Shown here in pieces: positions 18,921-27,023 of a stretch of 64,000 bases of DNA; position 1 is the stretch's first letter; every line of letters begins with the position of its first letter. Source of the DNA: Pleurocapsa minor HA4230-MV1 (lineage in GTDB: Bacteria > Cyanobacteriota > Cyanobacteriia > Cyanobacteriales > Xenococcaceae). The notes under the pieces are model-generated. The model saw nothing but the letters and a program-made list of their open reading frames with translations. It did not search any database and was not told the origin of the DNA. Where the stretch lies: assembly GCA_019359095.1 (NCBI GenBank), contig JAHHHZ010000020.1, positions 1-64,000 of the forward strand. The letters run 5' to 3'. The position numbers and the translations under genes are program-made.

Positions 18921-19045
18921 GGTTGACAGTAGTGGGATTGAAAACTAATTAACTGTCGTGTAGATTAGCATATCTCTAAGTTTTAGTAATACCACAAGGG
19001 GACATGTTAAGTAGGTGGGTGTAATTAAATTGGAAATGAGGTTAG

Positions 19046-19104
19046 GGAGTAACGAGTAACGAGTAACGAGTAATATGCGGAGCGGTATCCTTTAGGACAA
19101 ATAG
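19046..19104. repeat. GAGTAAC heptamers followed by palindromic repeat fragment
   Basis: Four tandem GAGTAAC heptamers run into a fragment (ATGCGGAGCGGTATCCTTTAGGA) of the same palindromic repeat that is inserted in the PKS linker. The repeat order (STRR, then palindrome) is the same as in the PKS. Confidence 0.8.
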
Positions 19105-19142
19105 CTCTAAAGGTAGGGGTTTGATCAATTATTTTGCCTACC

Positions 19143-19183
19143 TAATTAGTAATTAGTAATTAGTAATTAGTAATCAGTAATCA
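19143..19183. repeat. AATTAGT heptamer STRR overlapping a stop codon
   Basis: About five tandem AATTAGT/AATCAGT heptamers. The stop codon of the solute-binding protein gene (19181-19183, minus strand) lies in the repeat. Confidence 0.85.
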
Positions 19184-19969
19184 TAATCCCCAATACTCAA
19201 TCCTTTCTTGCAGCCAGCCCGACTTTTTCCAGTTGGCGATCGCCCGATTGACTTTAGTCCGTAATTCTTGATACTGCAACCCTTTAGGCATTACTACCGC
19301 TAATGCAGCACCAGATAACCTTTCTGGTAGTAGTTGATAGTCAGGATATTCTTGAGTTAAACCAGTAAGTATGGAGCGATCGCCAGCAAAAGCATCAACC
19401 TGATTAGTTTCCATTAATTCTAAGGCTGCTGCATAAGAATCTACCCCAACTAAAGTAGCATTAGGTAGTCGATTCTGAATTACGGCAATAGTAGCAGAAT
19501 TATTAAGCACTGCAATTCTTCTGAGGGCGACACTATCTACATTTTTAATCTGCTGATTTTTAGTAACTATACCTGTCCCGTCTAAATAATAATAAGGACT
19601 AAAATCAACAATCCTACTCCTCGGAGTCGTCACCACCACTCTAGCGATCGCCAGATCTACTTCGTTGGTTAAAATTACCTGTAATCGTGCTTGATTCTTA
19701 ACTGGTAAAAATGCGATCGCTGTTGGATCGCCTAACAATTCTGTCGCTAACTTACGAGCAATATCAATTTCTAAACCAACTAAATTACCACTCTTATTGG
19801 TAAAACCTAAAGGACGCAGATTATTTTTGACCGCGACTTTTAACTCTCCCTGGGATACAATTTCTGACCATTCCCTTGCAGCAATTGACTGTGGCGTAAT
19901 CGTGAGGAAAGCGATCGCCAAGCTAGTTGAAGATATCGCTGTAATTAAATTTAAAAGCCGATGTTTCAT
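19181..19969 (-). CDS. Periplasmic amino-acid-type solute-binding protein
   Basis: A 262-residue family 3 extracellular solute-binding protein (bacterial PBPb fold). The signal peptide is about residues 1-30, with no lipobox. The mature part begins WSEIVSQGELKVAVKNNLRP and continues with GLEIDIARKLA and DLAIARVVVTTPRSRIVDFS, the standard ligand-lobe motifs of amino acid receptors. No permease or ATPase gene is adjacent, so it is either an orphan receptor or works with a transporter encoded elsewhere. The ligand is not determinable from sequence. Confidence 0.85.
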   Translation of the reverse strand: MKHRLLNLITAISSTSLAIAFLTITPQSIAAREWSEIVSQGELKVAVKNNLRPLGFTNKSGNLVGLEIDIARKLATELLGDPTAIAFLPVKNQARLQVILTNEVDLAIARVVVTTPRSRIVDFSPYYYLDGTGIVTKNQQIKNVDSVALRRIAVLNNSATIAVIQNRLPNATLVGVDSYAAALELMETNQVDAFAGDRSILTGLTQEYPDYQLLPERLSGAALAVVMPKGLQYQELRTKVNRAIANWKKSGWLQERIEYWGL

Positions 19970-20103
19970 TATGCTGTCAGGTTTATTCCCTCAAGCAAAT
20001 CTAGCACCTGATGAGGATTTTGAAGAATAATTTGTTTATGCTGATACTGCGCTAATTTAGCGATAATCTTTGAACGATGTATCCGAGGGAAATTCCAGAC
20101 GTA

Positions 20104-20253
20104 TTAAATAAAATCTCTATTTAATCTTTCGGGACAGTTAGCTGCCATATCTGGTCTGTTTTTGCCAGGATACTTTAAATATCTTTGGCACACTCTCCAC
20201 AAACACAAGTAGCGATTAAAATTGCTACTTTCTGCATCATAATCACCTCTGCG
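20104..20253 (-). pseudogene. Possible degraded gene fragment
   Basis: A 49-codon open frame without an ATG near its start, ending LKYPGKNRPDMAANCPERL and a few more residues. Its composition looks protein-like. In an overlapping frame, an ATG at 20240 with a strong AGAGGTG ribosome site 5 bases upstream encodes the 21-residue Cys-containing peptide starting MMQKVAILIATCVCGECAKDI. A single frameshift would join the two, which suggests a decayed gene. Neither product is recognised; this could also be chance. Confidence 0.25.
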
Positions 20254-20340
20254 TTATCGGTAAATTAAAAGCGCGAAACTCGGCTTCATCATTAAAACCG
20301 AGTCTCTGCAAAATTAATCGCCATTCAATTAAACTTTGAA

Positions 20341-20493
20341 TTTAACAAAAGCTATTAGCTAAACGGGTTCAAATCCCCTCTTCTATCTCGAAAAGATGAA
20401 GAGTTTGAATCAATTAATAGTCTAAATCTACTAATTAATAAGCTAAAAGCTAAGAGCTAAGAGCTAATAGCTAACCGTTTCGCGGTTTAATTC
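20341..20493. repeat. 150-bp dispersed repeat with hairpin, inverted copy at 61.5 kb
   Basis: The unit runs TTAACAAAAGCTATTAGC, GGGTTCAAATCCC, then a bulged 10-bp hairpin (CTCTTC-T-ATCT paired with AGAT-GAAGAG), a TAGTC...CTAATTAATAAGC segment, an AGC-type STRR and AACCG-TTTCG-CGGTT at the rplT stop codon. A near-identical copy lies in inverted orientation at 61309-61590. The GGGTTCAAATCCC piece resembles a tRNA T-arm, but no tRNA body is present. Confidence 0.8.
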
Positions 20494-20840
20494 GCTGATT
20501 GAGCTACTTCCACTACTTTAGTAAAGGCTTCAGGATCTACCATTGCTAGTTGTGCGAGCATTTTACGATTTAAACCCACTTCCGCTTGCTTAAGCTGGTG
20601 AGTCAACTTGCTATAGCTCAAACCATTCATTCTGGCTGCTGCATTAATACGGGTAATCCAAAGACGACGAAAATCGCGTTTACGTTTACGGCGATCGCGA
20701 TAAGCATTACGCAATGCTTTCATCACCTGCTGGTTAGCAGTACGAAATAGTTTGGAATGAGAACCACGGAAGCCTTTAGCCAGCTTAAGAATTTTTTTAC
20801 GACGTTTGCGGGCGACGTTACCCCGTTTGACTCTACTCAT
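20487..20840 (-). CDS. rplT: 50S ribosomal protein L20
   Basis: A 117-residue basic protein matching L20 over its whole length, with the typical N-terminus ([18 protein letters not shown]) and the conserved [14 protein letters not shown] segment. L20 binds 23S rRNA early in large-subunit assembly. It follows rpmI by 45 bases, the usual rpmI-rplT order. infC, often found in front of this pair in other bacteria, is not here. The stop codon lies at the boundary of the dispersed repeat. Confidence 0.98.
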   Translation of the reverse strand: MSRVKRGNVARKRRKKILKLAKGFRGSHSKLFRTANQQVMKALRNAYRDRRKRKRDFRRLWITRINAAARMNGLSYSKLTHQLKQAEVGLNRKMLAQLAMVDPEAFTKVVEVAQSAN

Positions 20841-20885
20841 AGTTAATATTTATGGATCTTATTCAGTGAACATTAGCAACTAAAT

Positions 20886-21089
20886 TTAGCTGTAAGGCAT
20901 CATCGTGCGAATTGCTTTTTCATCAGTCTCATGTACTACTGCCATATTAGATAGGCGACGGCGAGTACGCTCTTTGCTTTTACGCTCTAACAAATGATTT
21001 TTGAACGCCTTGCGACGCATGATTTTCTTGCCGCTACCAGTAATGCGAAAACGCTTGGCAGCAGACTTTTTGGTTTTTAGCTTAGGCAT
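20886..21089 (-). CDS. rpmI: 50S ribosomal protein L35
   Basis: A 67-residue basic protein with the L35 pattern [20 protein letters not shown] and the terminal YS. It is the first gene of the rpmI-rplT operon. The region before its start (21090-21313) holds an octamer STRR and no recognisable L20 autoregulatory leader could be confirmed by eye. Confidence 0.98.
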   Translation of the reverse strand: MPKLKTKKSAAKRFRITGSGKKIMRRKAFKNHLLERKSKERTRRRLSNMAVVHETDEKAIRTMMPYS

Positions 21090-21208
21090 GAGCTACAGAT
21101 AATTAAACACAATTTATAATTGTACCTTGTTTTACCTAGATCTCCAGCAATCACTGATTATTTTGCTCAGAACAGTCTCTACTCAAAAAGATCATCAAAA
21201 CAAAGTGT

Positions 21209-21258
21209 TTCCCTATCTCCCTATCTCCCTATCTCCCTATCTCCCCATCTCCCTATCC
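21209..21258. repeat. CTATCTCC octamer STRR
   Basis: About six tandem CTATCTCC units lie between the divergent rpmI and glycosyltransferase genes, 55 bases before the latter's start. The same octamer is in the PKS insertion at 17541-17572. Confidence 0.9.
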
Positions 21259-21313
21259 TACCTAACGTCAAATTATGCTTTAATGGCTGGGATAGTCATC
21301 ATTAAAGTGTCTT

Positions 21314-22390
21314 ATGGCTCAATTCACTATCTACATTGCGGTAACTAGTCATGGCTTTGGTCATGCTGTACGAGCAGCGACGGTGGCAGAAAAACTACAG
21401 CAGTTGCGCCCTGATATTGCTTTAAATTTAGTTACTGTTGCACCAGAATGGTTGCTCAAGTCTTATATCAAAGGGAACTTTGTTTACCGCCAGCGAGTTT
21501 TTGATGTGGGCGTAATTCAAAAAGACAGTCTGATTATGGATCGACAGGCTACCTTGAGTAAAATGCGAGAGATCATGAGCCAGCAAGAACAGATTATTGC
21601 TGAAGAAGCTCAATATATCCAGGAGCATAAGATCGGCTTGATTTTGGCAGATATTCCTGCTTTAGCTGCACCCATTGCTCGTGCTGCGGGTATTCCTTGC
21701 TGGATGATGAGTAATTTTGGCTGGGACTTTATTTATCGTGATTGGGGATCAGATTTTGCAGAAATCGTCACCTGGATGGAAAACTATTATCGTAAGAGCG
21801 ATCGCCTATTTCGTTTGCCTTTAGCCGAGCCGATGAGCGCCTTTCCTCACCACACGAATGTAGGCTTAACAGGGAGTAAACCCCAATTTAATCACGACGA
21901 ATTGCTTCAGCGGTTTAACTTAACCACACCTTTAGCCAAGACGATTTTGCTGACTTTTGGGGGCTTAGGTTTGCAGTCAATTCCCTACGAAAATTTAGCG
22001 CATTTTGCCGACTGGCAATTTATTACTTTTGATCCCAAAGCACCCGATTTGCCCAATCTTTTGAAAGTTACAGATCAAACTCTACGCCCTTTAGACTTTA
22101 TGCCCTTCTGTGGCAGAGTAGTCTCTAAACCAGGCTACAGTACTTTTTCTGAGGCTCTATGTTGCGATACGCCGATTGTTTCACTAACTCGTGAAGGATT
22201 TGCCGAAGCACCTGTATTACTTAACAGCATTCAAGATTACGCTCAACACCAGATTATTACTACCGATGAATTCTTTACAGGTAACTGGGACTTTCTCCAT
22301 CAACCCCTGCTTGCCCCGCGTAAAACCGAACGTTTATCAAAAGATGGCGCAACAGCGATCGCTCAAGAAATTTCTGCTTATTTTTCCTAG
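21314..22390 (+). CDS. GT-B fold glycosyltransferase-like protein
   Basis: A 358-residue protein resembling MurG/UDP-glycosyltransferase-type enzymes. The N-terminal Gly-rich loop SHGFGHAVRAATVAEKL (about 12-28) matches the acceptor-side motif. The C-terminal SKPGYSTFSEALCCDTPIV (about 276-294) matches the nucleotide-sugar-binding loop of GT-B enzymes. No membrane segment is seen. Donor and acceptor are unknown. It is transcribed divergently from rpmI and ends 6 bases before a transposon-like terminal sequence. Confidence 0.7.
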   Translation: MAQFTIYIAVTSHGFGHAVRAATVAEKLQQLRPDIALNLVTVAPEWLLKSYIKGNFVYRQRVFDVGVIQKDSLIMDRQATLSKMREIMSQQEQIIAEEAQYIQEHKIGLILADIPALAAPIARAAGIPCWMMSNFGWDFIYRDWGSDFAEIVTWMENYYRKSDRLFRLPLAEPMSAFPHHTNVGLTGSKPQFNHDELLQRFNLTTPLAKTILLTFGGLGLQSIPYENLAHFADWQFITFDPKAPDLPNLLKVTDQTLRPLDFMPFCGRVVSKPGYSTFSEALCCDTPIVSLTREGFAEAPVLLNSIQDYAQHQIITTDEFFTGNWDFLHQPLLAPRKTERLSKDGATAIAQEISAYFS

Positions 22391-22395
22391 CATAA

Positions 22396-22612
22396 CCTGA
22401 GTTCGGGTTAAGCAGATTGAGGTAAAAGCCAATCAAGACGAAAGCTAGGTTTTTTAGGTTGATGACAATAAGCGATTAATCCGCATAGAGCATATATTTT
22501 AATTAAACAACTAAATTGTATTAATTACAGCTAATACTTTTAACCAAGTTTTAGCCCCATAGTGAACAGTAAGTCTAGCAGTTTTATCTGGCATCAATAA
22601 CTTAACCCAAGA
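22396..22612 (-). mobile_element. Transposase remnant with terminal sequence
   Basis: The left end, CCTGAGTTCGGGTTAAGC (from 22396), matches an inverted copy at 38716-38735. On the minus strand the following sequence encodes LIAYCHQPKKPSFRLDWLL and QSA before a stop, which looks like a transposase C-terminus. An ATG at 22594 opens a 27-residue frame (MPDKTARLTVHYGAKTWLKV...). CTTAACCC near 22601 may be the other end. The element would be an internally deleted IS or MITE. The IS family is not identified. Confidence 0.45.
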
Positions 22613-22757
22613 CTAAAGTTTGAGAGGACTTATATCTTTCGTTGAGCTAGGAATCGAAACTTTTGTCAGATGTTTATTCTTGGTTAAAACTCTATTCTAA
22701 AAACAGAAGGAAGGCAAATAAGCTTAACCTTCAGTTCAAACAACAATATCTCAAATC

Positions 22758-22763
22758 AAGGAG
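22758..22763 (+). promoter_or_regulatory. Ribosome binding site AAGGAG deciding the crystallin start
   Basis: AAGGAG sits 7 bases before the ATG at 22771. It fixes that codon as the start in preference to an in-frame TTG at 22663, which lacks such a site. Confidence 0.8.
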
Positions 22764-22770
22764 AAAAATA

Positions 22771-23160
22771 ATGTCCAAAATCAATAACCACGGAATAGGT
22801 ATAAACAAGATTAACTTGGCTATAGATTTACAAGAGCTTACTTGTGAACAGGCTGCTGCCATTCAGGGTGGCGCTAAAATAACACTATATGAGGATGCAA
22901 ATTTTCAGGGGGTTAGTGATACTATAGAGATCGGGAGGAGTGGTGAGATAATTAATTTAACTGACAATATTTTAGCTGGCGATATTATTCGTTCTCTCGG
23001 CAATGAAGTATCATCATATAGAATTGAATCTGGTACATTTAGTTTGTGGAGTGACCAGGACGCAAGTGGTAGAGGTCTTGTCCAATTAGGCCCAGGCGAA
23101 GGCAACCTGGATTCTGGGATGAATGATATTGTTTCCTCGGTATCCGTCGATTTCGCATAG
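22771..23160 (+). CDS. Beta/gamma-crystallin domain protein with double-glycine leader
   Basis: A 129-residue precursor. Residues 1-34 look like a double-glycine export leader: ELTCEQAAAIQGG, with the expected cleavage after Gly34. The remainder matches a beta/gamma-crystallin fold: ITLYEDANFQGVSDTI, then a second half with FSLWSDQDASGRG and the terminal NDIVSSVSV. Such domains bind calcium or inhibit proteases. GG leaders are removed by C39-peptidase ABC exporters. The ABC transporter at 53 kb has a C39-like domain that looks inactive, so the true exporter is probably elsewhere. Role unknown; secreted structural protein, inhibitor or antimicrobial are all possible. Confidence 0.75.
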   Translation: MSKINNHGIGINKINLAIDLQELTCEQAAAIQGGAKITLYEDANFQGVSDTIEIGRSGEIINLTDNILAGDIIRSLGNEVSSYRIESGTFSLWSDQDASGRGLVQLGPGEGNLDSGMNDIVSSVSVDFA

Positions 23161-23319
23161 ACACATTCTAGCTATTTTACTTCCTTCCCAGTCTAAGATT
23201 ACCCATTATCAAATAGTTCAATCTCTAGTTTTGGGGAGTAACAGCATAAATATTCTTCAGGCGGGATAGGAAGTAGCTTTGTTTACTATTCATAGTGCGA
23301 TCTGGTGCGATCGCTCTCT

Positions 23320-23353
23320 AATTAGTAATCAGTAATCAGTAATTAGTAATCAT
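23320..23353. repeat. AATTAGT/AATCAGT heptamer STRR
   Basis: About four tandem heptamers end at the stop codon of the pseudokinase gene. The sequence TAATCAGTAATTAGTAAT is nearly the same as at 19143-19183, 29302-29331 and 56145-56180. Confidence 0.85.
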
Positions 23354-24861
23354 CACTCTATTTCCCAAGAATCAATCATCTTCTCTACCGTCGGATAAAA
23401 TTCGGCAAATTTTTCTTTTTCGGCAATATAAATAGCAATATAAACCTGATTATTTTTAATCATAAAAGATTCCATCTGCTGCAACTGTAAAGATCCCTGT
23501 TGGCGAGAGTAAATCACGGTTCGAGCAGGAGAGTTATCAATAGTAGTTTTAAAATCTTGGTACAGTTTTCTCTTGCCATTTTCAGTCTGATTAAGGCGAT
23601 TCAAAACAGTCTGACTATATCGTTCTAGATTAGTTGGTTCAGAAGACAAGTACTCCACTGCAAGATAAACTTTTTCCGCAAATAAATCGGCTTCTGTTTC
23701 TTTGGGAGAGGTAAAAACAACCACTTCTCCTGTAATGGGATCGTCTATTTGTCGCTCAGACCAAGTTTGAGGATAGTCAAGGGAAAATTGATAGTCACTA
23801 TTAATATAATTTGTATACTCGACCAAGTTTTCCTCAGAATTTTTATTTAGACCAACAAAAATAATTACTGAAGCGACAATAAAAGGTAAGGAGAGTAAAA
23901 ACCAAATTATTCCCCGAACTGATTTAGGCGGACTTATTCGTTTTCGAGTTTTGCCTGTAGATTTAATTGATGATGATTTTTGAGGCAAACGAAAGCCATC
24001 AGCAAAAGGTGGGGGAAAAGTAACTACATTTTGCTTAAAATCTAGTTCATTTAAGACTTCCGTTGCCGATTGATAGTAATCACCAGAAGTCTTGCCCACC
24101 ATTTTATTTAGTATCCTAGCTAACTCAGGTCTAATATTTGCCTTGGGAGAAGGATTTAAGTTAGTTAGATTGTGAGAAATTACTAGATTTGATTTTGCTT
24201 GAATAGATTCTGACAAGATACCAGTCAGGGCATAAATAATTGTTTTGCCCAAGGCATGAATATCTGAACTAAAATCTGATTTTGCTGGCTGAGTTTGAGG
24301 AGAGAAATCTGGATTAAGTACTTGTTTTGAGTTTTTATGCTCAAATAAAATAACATTTTTGATCGCTGCGAAATTGGTCAGAAATTTTTGACCATCTACA
24401 TGCTCGATTAAGCTTGAAGGCTGAATATTCAGATGAGCCACGCCCAACTGATGAATAGACTCCAAAACTCCTAAAATTTCCCGTAGCCAGCTTAAAGCCT
24501 CTGCCTCATTGATTAATGCATCATTGAGCTTTTGCGCTAAAGTTATCCCCTGAATATATTCCCGAACCAAATAAAATTCGCGATCGCATTCAAAAAAAGC
24601 CAAGAGTTGGGGAATCTGCGGGTGCTGACTCACCTTCATCAAAACATCACCATGCGCCACAAATGTTTGCAGGACTTTTTGCCAAGATTGTGTGCCTAAA
24701 ATTTCCTGCTCGTATTGTGGTTGCAGTTGCTCAATTTGGCATTGCTTTGGATTGCTTGGCGCTAAATCCTCCGCAAGATATGATGTACTCCAGTCGTTTT
24801 GAGTGATCTGCTGAACAATACGATAGCGATCGTTCAGGATCTTACCAACTATTGACTTCAT
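23353..24861 (-). CDS. Membrane-anchored protein pseudokinase
   Basis: A 502-residue protein with a Ser/Thr-kinase-like fold at about 1-275. Key residues are lost: the catalytic loop HRDIKPSN is HLNIQPSS (Asp to Asn145, Lys to Gln147), DFG is NFA (Asn163-Ala165), and no lysine is evident in the segment CQIEQL where VAIK should be. It is therefore expected to be inactive. A transmembrane helix at about 317-338 follows a basic stretch. Residues about 350-502 form an extracytoplasmic domain like the PsbP/DUF1795 fold (DYQFSLDYPQTWSERQ). Probably a membrane sensor or scaffold (inference). It stands alone; the upstream neighbour is the peroxiredoxin on the same strand, 70 bases away. Confidence 0.75.
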   Translation of the reverse strand: MKSIVGKILNDRYRIVQQITQNDWSTSYLAEDLAPSNPKQCQIEQLQPQYEQEILGTQSWQKVLQTFVAHGDVLMKVSQHPQIPQLLAFFECDREFYLVREYIQGITLAQKLNDALINEAEALSWLREILGVLESIHQLGVAHLNIQPSSLIEHVDGQKFLTNFAAIKNVILFEHKNSKQVLNPDFSPQTQPAKSDFSSDIHALGKTIIYALTGILSESIQAKSNLVISHNLTNLNPSPKANIRPELARILNKMVGKTSGDYYQSATEVLNELDFKQNVVTFPPPFADGFRLPQKSSSIKSTGKTRKRISPPKSVRGIIWFLLSLPFIVASVIIFVGLNKNSEENLVEYTNYINSDYQFSLDYPQTWSERQIDDPITGEVVVFTSPKETEADLFAEKVYLAVEYLSSEPTNLERYSQTVLNRLNQTENGKRKLYQDFKTTIDNSPARTVIYSRQQGSLQLQQMESFMIKNNQVYIAIYIAEKEKFAEFYPTVEKMIDSWEIE

Positions 24862-24931
24862 TCAGGTTTAACTACGCTCGTAGTAAAAAATAATCAAGAT
24901 TGATTGATATCTATTGTAACTAAAACAATTT

Positions 24932-25489
24932 TTAACTAGATATTTCTTGTGCCAATTCAGACAAACGTACTAATACTTCTTGACTATGAATACTTGGTCT
25001 AACTCCTAAGAAAGTGGCACGTAAAATCCCTTGAGGATCGATTAAATATGTATGTCTGAGGGACATGCCACTCAGCCAAGAGCCATAAGCTTTACTCACA
25101 CTACCGTCTGTATCAGCCAATAAGGGGAACTTTAACCCTTCTGAATCACAAAATTCAGCATGAGAATCAACATCATCGACACTAACTCCTAAAATTTGGG
25201 CATTTTTCGCTTCGTATTCTGCTAAATCTTGCTGAAAACGGCGGGCTTCGATGGTGCAGCCAGAGGTAAAATCTTTAGGGTAGAAATAGAGTACAACCCA
25301 TTGCCCTAAATAATCATTTAAAGCAATATCCCCATCCCCTGTGTTGGTTTTGAGGATAAATTCTGGAGCTGGCTGGTCGATTTCTGGTTGTTTGCCTCCC
25401 ATTGCCCAGGAGCTAGATGGTGCTTGAGCGAAAAGCACTAAACACAAGACAATACTCAACCAAAACCGAATTGAAAACAGACTCTTCAT
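24932..25489 (-). CDS. Exported PrxQ/Bcp-type peroxiredoxin
   Basis: A 185-residue thiol peroxidase from the ATG at 25489; ATG 25498 is an alternative and a longer frame to 25612 has poor coding character. The signal peptide is about 1-29 (WLSIVLCLVLFAQAPSSSWA), so the enzyme acts in the lumen or periplasm. The peroxidatic Cys78 is in YFYPKDFTSGCT. The usual PrxQ resolving cysteine five residues later is replaced by Arg (CTIEARRF). Cys114 in AEFCDSEGL could resolve instead. It reduces hydroperoxides, probably with thioredoxin. The gene is divergent from ATP sulfurylase. Confidence 0.85.
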   Translation of the reverse strand: MKSLFSIRFWLSIVLCLVLFAQAPSSSWAMGGKQPEIDQPAPEFILKTNTGDGDIALNDYLGQWVVLYFYPKDFTSGCTIEARRFQQDLAEYEAKNAQILGVSVDDVDSHAEFCDSEGLKFPLLADTDGSVSKAYGSWLSGMSLRHTYLIDPQGILRATFLGVRPSIHSQEVLVRLSELAQEISS

Positions 25490-25673
25490 AATGTACATAA
25501 AATATGATTTACTTATCATAAGATTACAAGTAATGCTGAAACCATAACAAAAAATTAATCTACGTCGACTAACATGCTGTGCTGTAGTTTTAAACTGAGC
25601 GTAGGCTGCCAATTATTGATTACAACAGTTCCTCCGACAAGCCCCAATAGCATATAAATAAAAATCCAGAATT

Positions 25674-26837
25674 ATGAGTACAGATTTGATTGCACCCCAT
25701 GGCGGAGAGCTAATAAATCGCCTAGCTAGCGCCCAAGAAAAACAAGATTTTTTGGCTAAAGCAGATTCTTTGCCCCGAGTGAAGTTGGATGAAAGGGCAA
25801 CTTCCGACTTAGTTATGATTGCGATCGGTGGTTTTAGTCCGATTAGCGGTTTTATGGGTCAAAATGATTATTTAGGCGTAGTCAAAGAAATGCGTCTGGC
25901 TAATAATCTGCCTTGGTCTGTACCTGTAACCCTTTCCGTCACATCAGCAGTAGCAGAACCTTTAGAAATTGGTAGTTTAGTTCGTCTTGATGATCCCGAC
26001 GGCAAATTTATTGGCGTTTTGCAACTGACCGAAAAATATACCTACGATAAAGAGTTAGAAGCCGAAAACGTCTATCGTACTTCTGAGAACAAACACCCAG
26101 GGGTTAAAGTAGTTTACGAGCAAGGAGAAATTAATCTTGCTGGGCCAGTTTGGCTTTTAGAACGAGCAGCTCATCCTCAATTTCCTAAATACCAGATCGA
26201 TCCTGCTGCTTCTAGGGCCATGTTTCAAGAAAAAGGCTGGAAAACTATAGTTGGCTTTCAAACTCGCAACCCAATTCATCGCGCTCATGAATACATTATC
26301 AAATGCGCTTTAGAAATAGTTGACGGTCTATTTCTGCATCCTCTGGTGGGTGCAACCAAAAGCGATGATATTCCCGCAGATGTCAGAATGCGCTGCTATG
26401 AAATTATGCTGGAAAATTACTTTCCTCAAGACCGTGTAGTCTTGGCAATTAATCCTTCGGCAATGCGCTATGCAGGCCCTAGAGAAGCGATTTTCCATGC
26501 TTTAATTCGGAAAAACTACGGCTGTACTCACTTTATTGTCGGTCGCGATCATGCTGGCGTGGGCGACTATTATGGCACTTACGATGCTCAAGAAATCTTT
26601 GGTGAGTTTACTCCAGAGGAATTAGGCATTATCCCGCTTAAGTTTGAACATGCCTTCTACTGTACCCTGACAGAACAAATGGCAACAGCCAAAACTAGCC
26701 CAGCCACCAAAGATGAGCGAATTCACCTGTCGGGAACAAAAGTTAGAGCAATGTTGAGAGAAGGTAAAACTCCTCCTCCACAGTTTTCTCGTCCCAAAGT
26801 CGCCGAAGAATTAGCCAGAGCAATGAAAGCTAATTAA
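25674..26837 (+). CDS. sat: Sulfate adenylyltransferase (ATP sulfurylase)
   Basis: A 387-residue monofunctional ATP sulfurylase that makes adenylyl sulfate from sulfate and ATP, the first step of sulfate assimilation. The active-site motifs [11 protein letters not shown] and GRDHAGVG are intact, as is the C-terminal [12 protein letters not shown]. Length is normal for the bacterial homo-oligomeric form, with no fused APS kinase. No other sulfur-assimilation gene is next to it. An inverted repeat follows the stop codon. Confidence 0.97.
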   Translation: MSTDLIAPHGGELINRLASAQEKQDFLAKADSLPRVKLDERATSDLVMIAIGGFSPISGFMGQNDYLGVVKEMRLANNLPWSVPVTLSVTSAVAEPLEIGSLVRLDDPDGKFIGVLQLTEKYTYDKELEAENVYRTSENKHPGVKVVYEQGEINLAGPVWLLERAAHPQFPKYQIDPAASRAMFQEKGWKTIVGFQTRNPIHRAHEYIIKCALEIVDGLFLHPLVGATKSDDIPADVRMRCYEIMLENYFPQDRVVLAINPSAMRYAGPREAIFHALIRKNYGCTHFIVGRDHAGVGDYYGTYDAQEIFGEFTPEELGIIPLKFEHAFYCTLTEQMATAKTSPATKDERIHLSGTKVRAMLREGKTPPPQFSRPKVAEELARAMKAN

Positions 26838-26898
26838 TCTTGTCATTCAAGCTTGGGTTTAAGGCAACTATCAATTGTCGAAGTGAAATACTATAATT

Positions 26899-26950
26899 GG
26901 TTACAGGTCTGCAAGATTGAATTGGAATAGATCAATATTGGCCTGTAACC
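26899..26950. other. Inverted repeat between sat and caspase homologue
   Basis: GGTTACAGG at 26899-26907 pairs perfectly with CCTGTAACC at 26942-26950 over a 34-base loop. No T-tract follows, so it is not a canonical terminator. It could be a weak terminator, a regulator site or a repeat remnant. Confidence 0.35.
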
Positions 26951-27023
26951 TTGGCATTTCAAATAATATTAGCAGTTATCAATTGATAGGCTAATCGCAG
27001 ATTTCTCAACGCTAATAGCTAAT

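Noticed and set aside
20360-20395. tRNA suggested by GGGTTCAAATCCC
   Set aside because: No anticodon arm, D arm or matching 5' acceptor strand lies upstream. The motif belongs to a dispersed repeat and is changed to GGGTTTAAATCCC in the other copy.
22663-22770. 36-residue extension of the crystallin protein from a TTG
   Set aside because: A strong AAGGAG at 22758 and the position of the GG leader fix the start at 22771.
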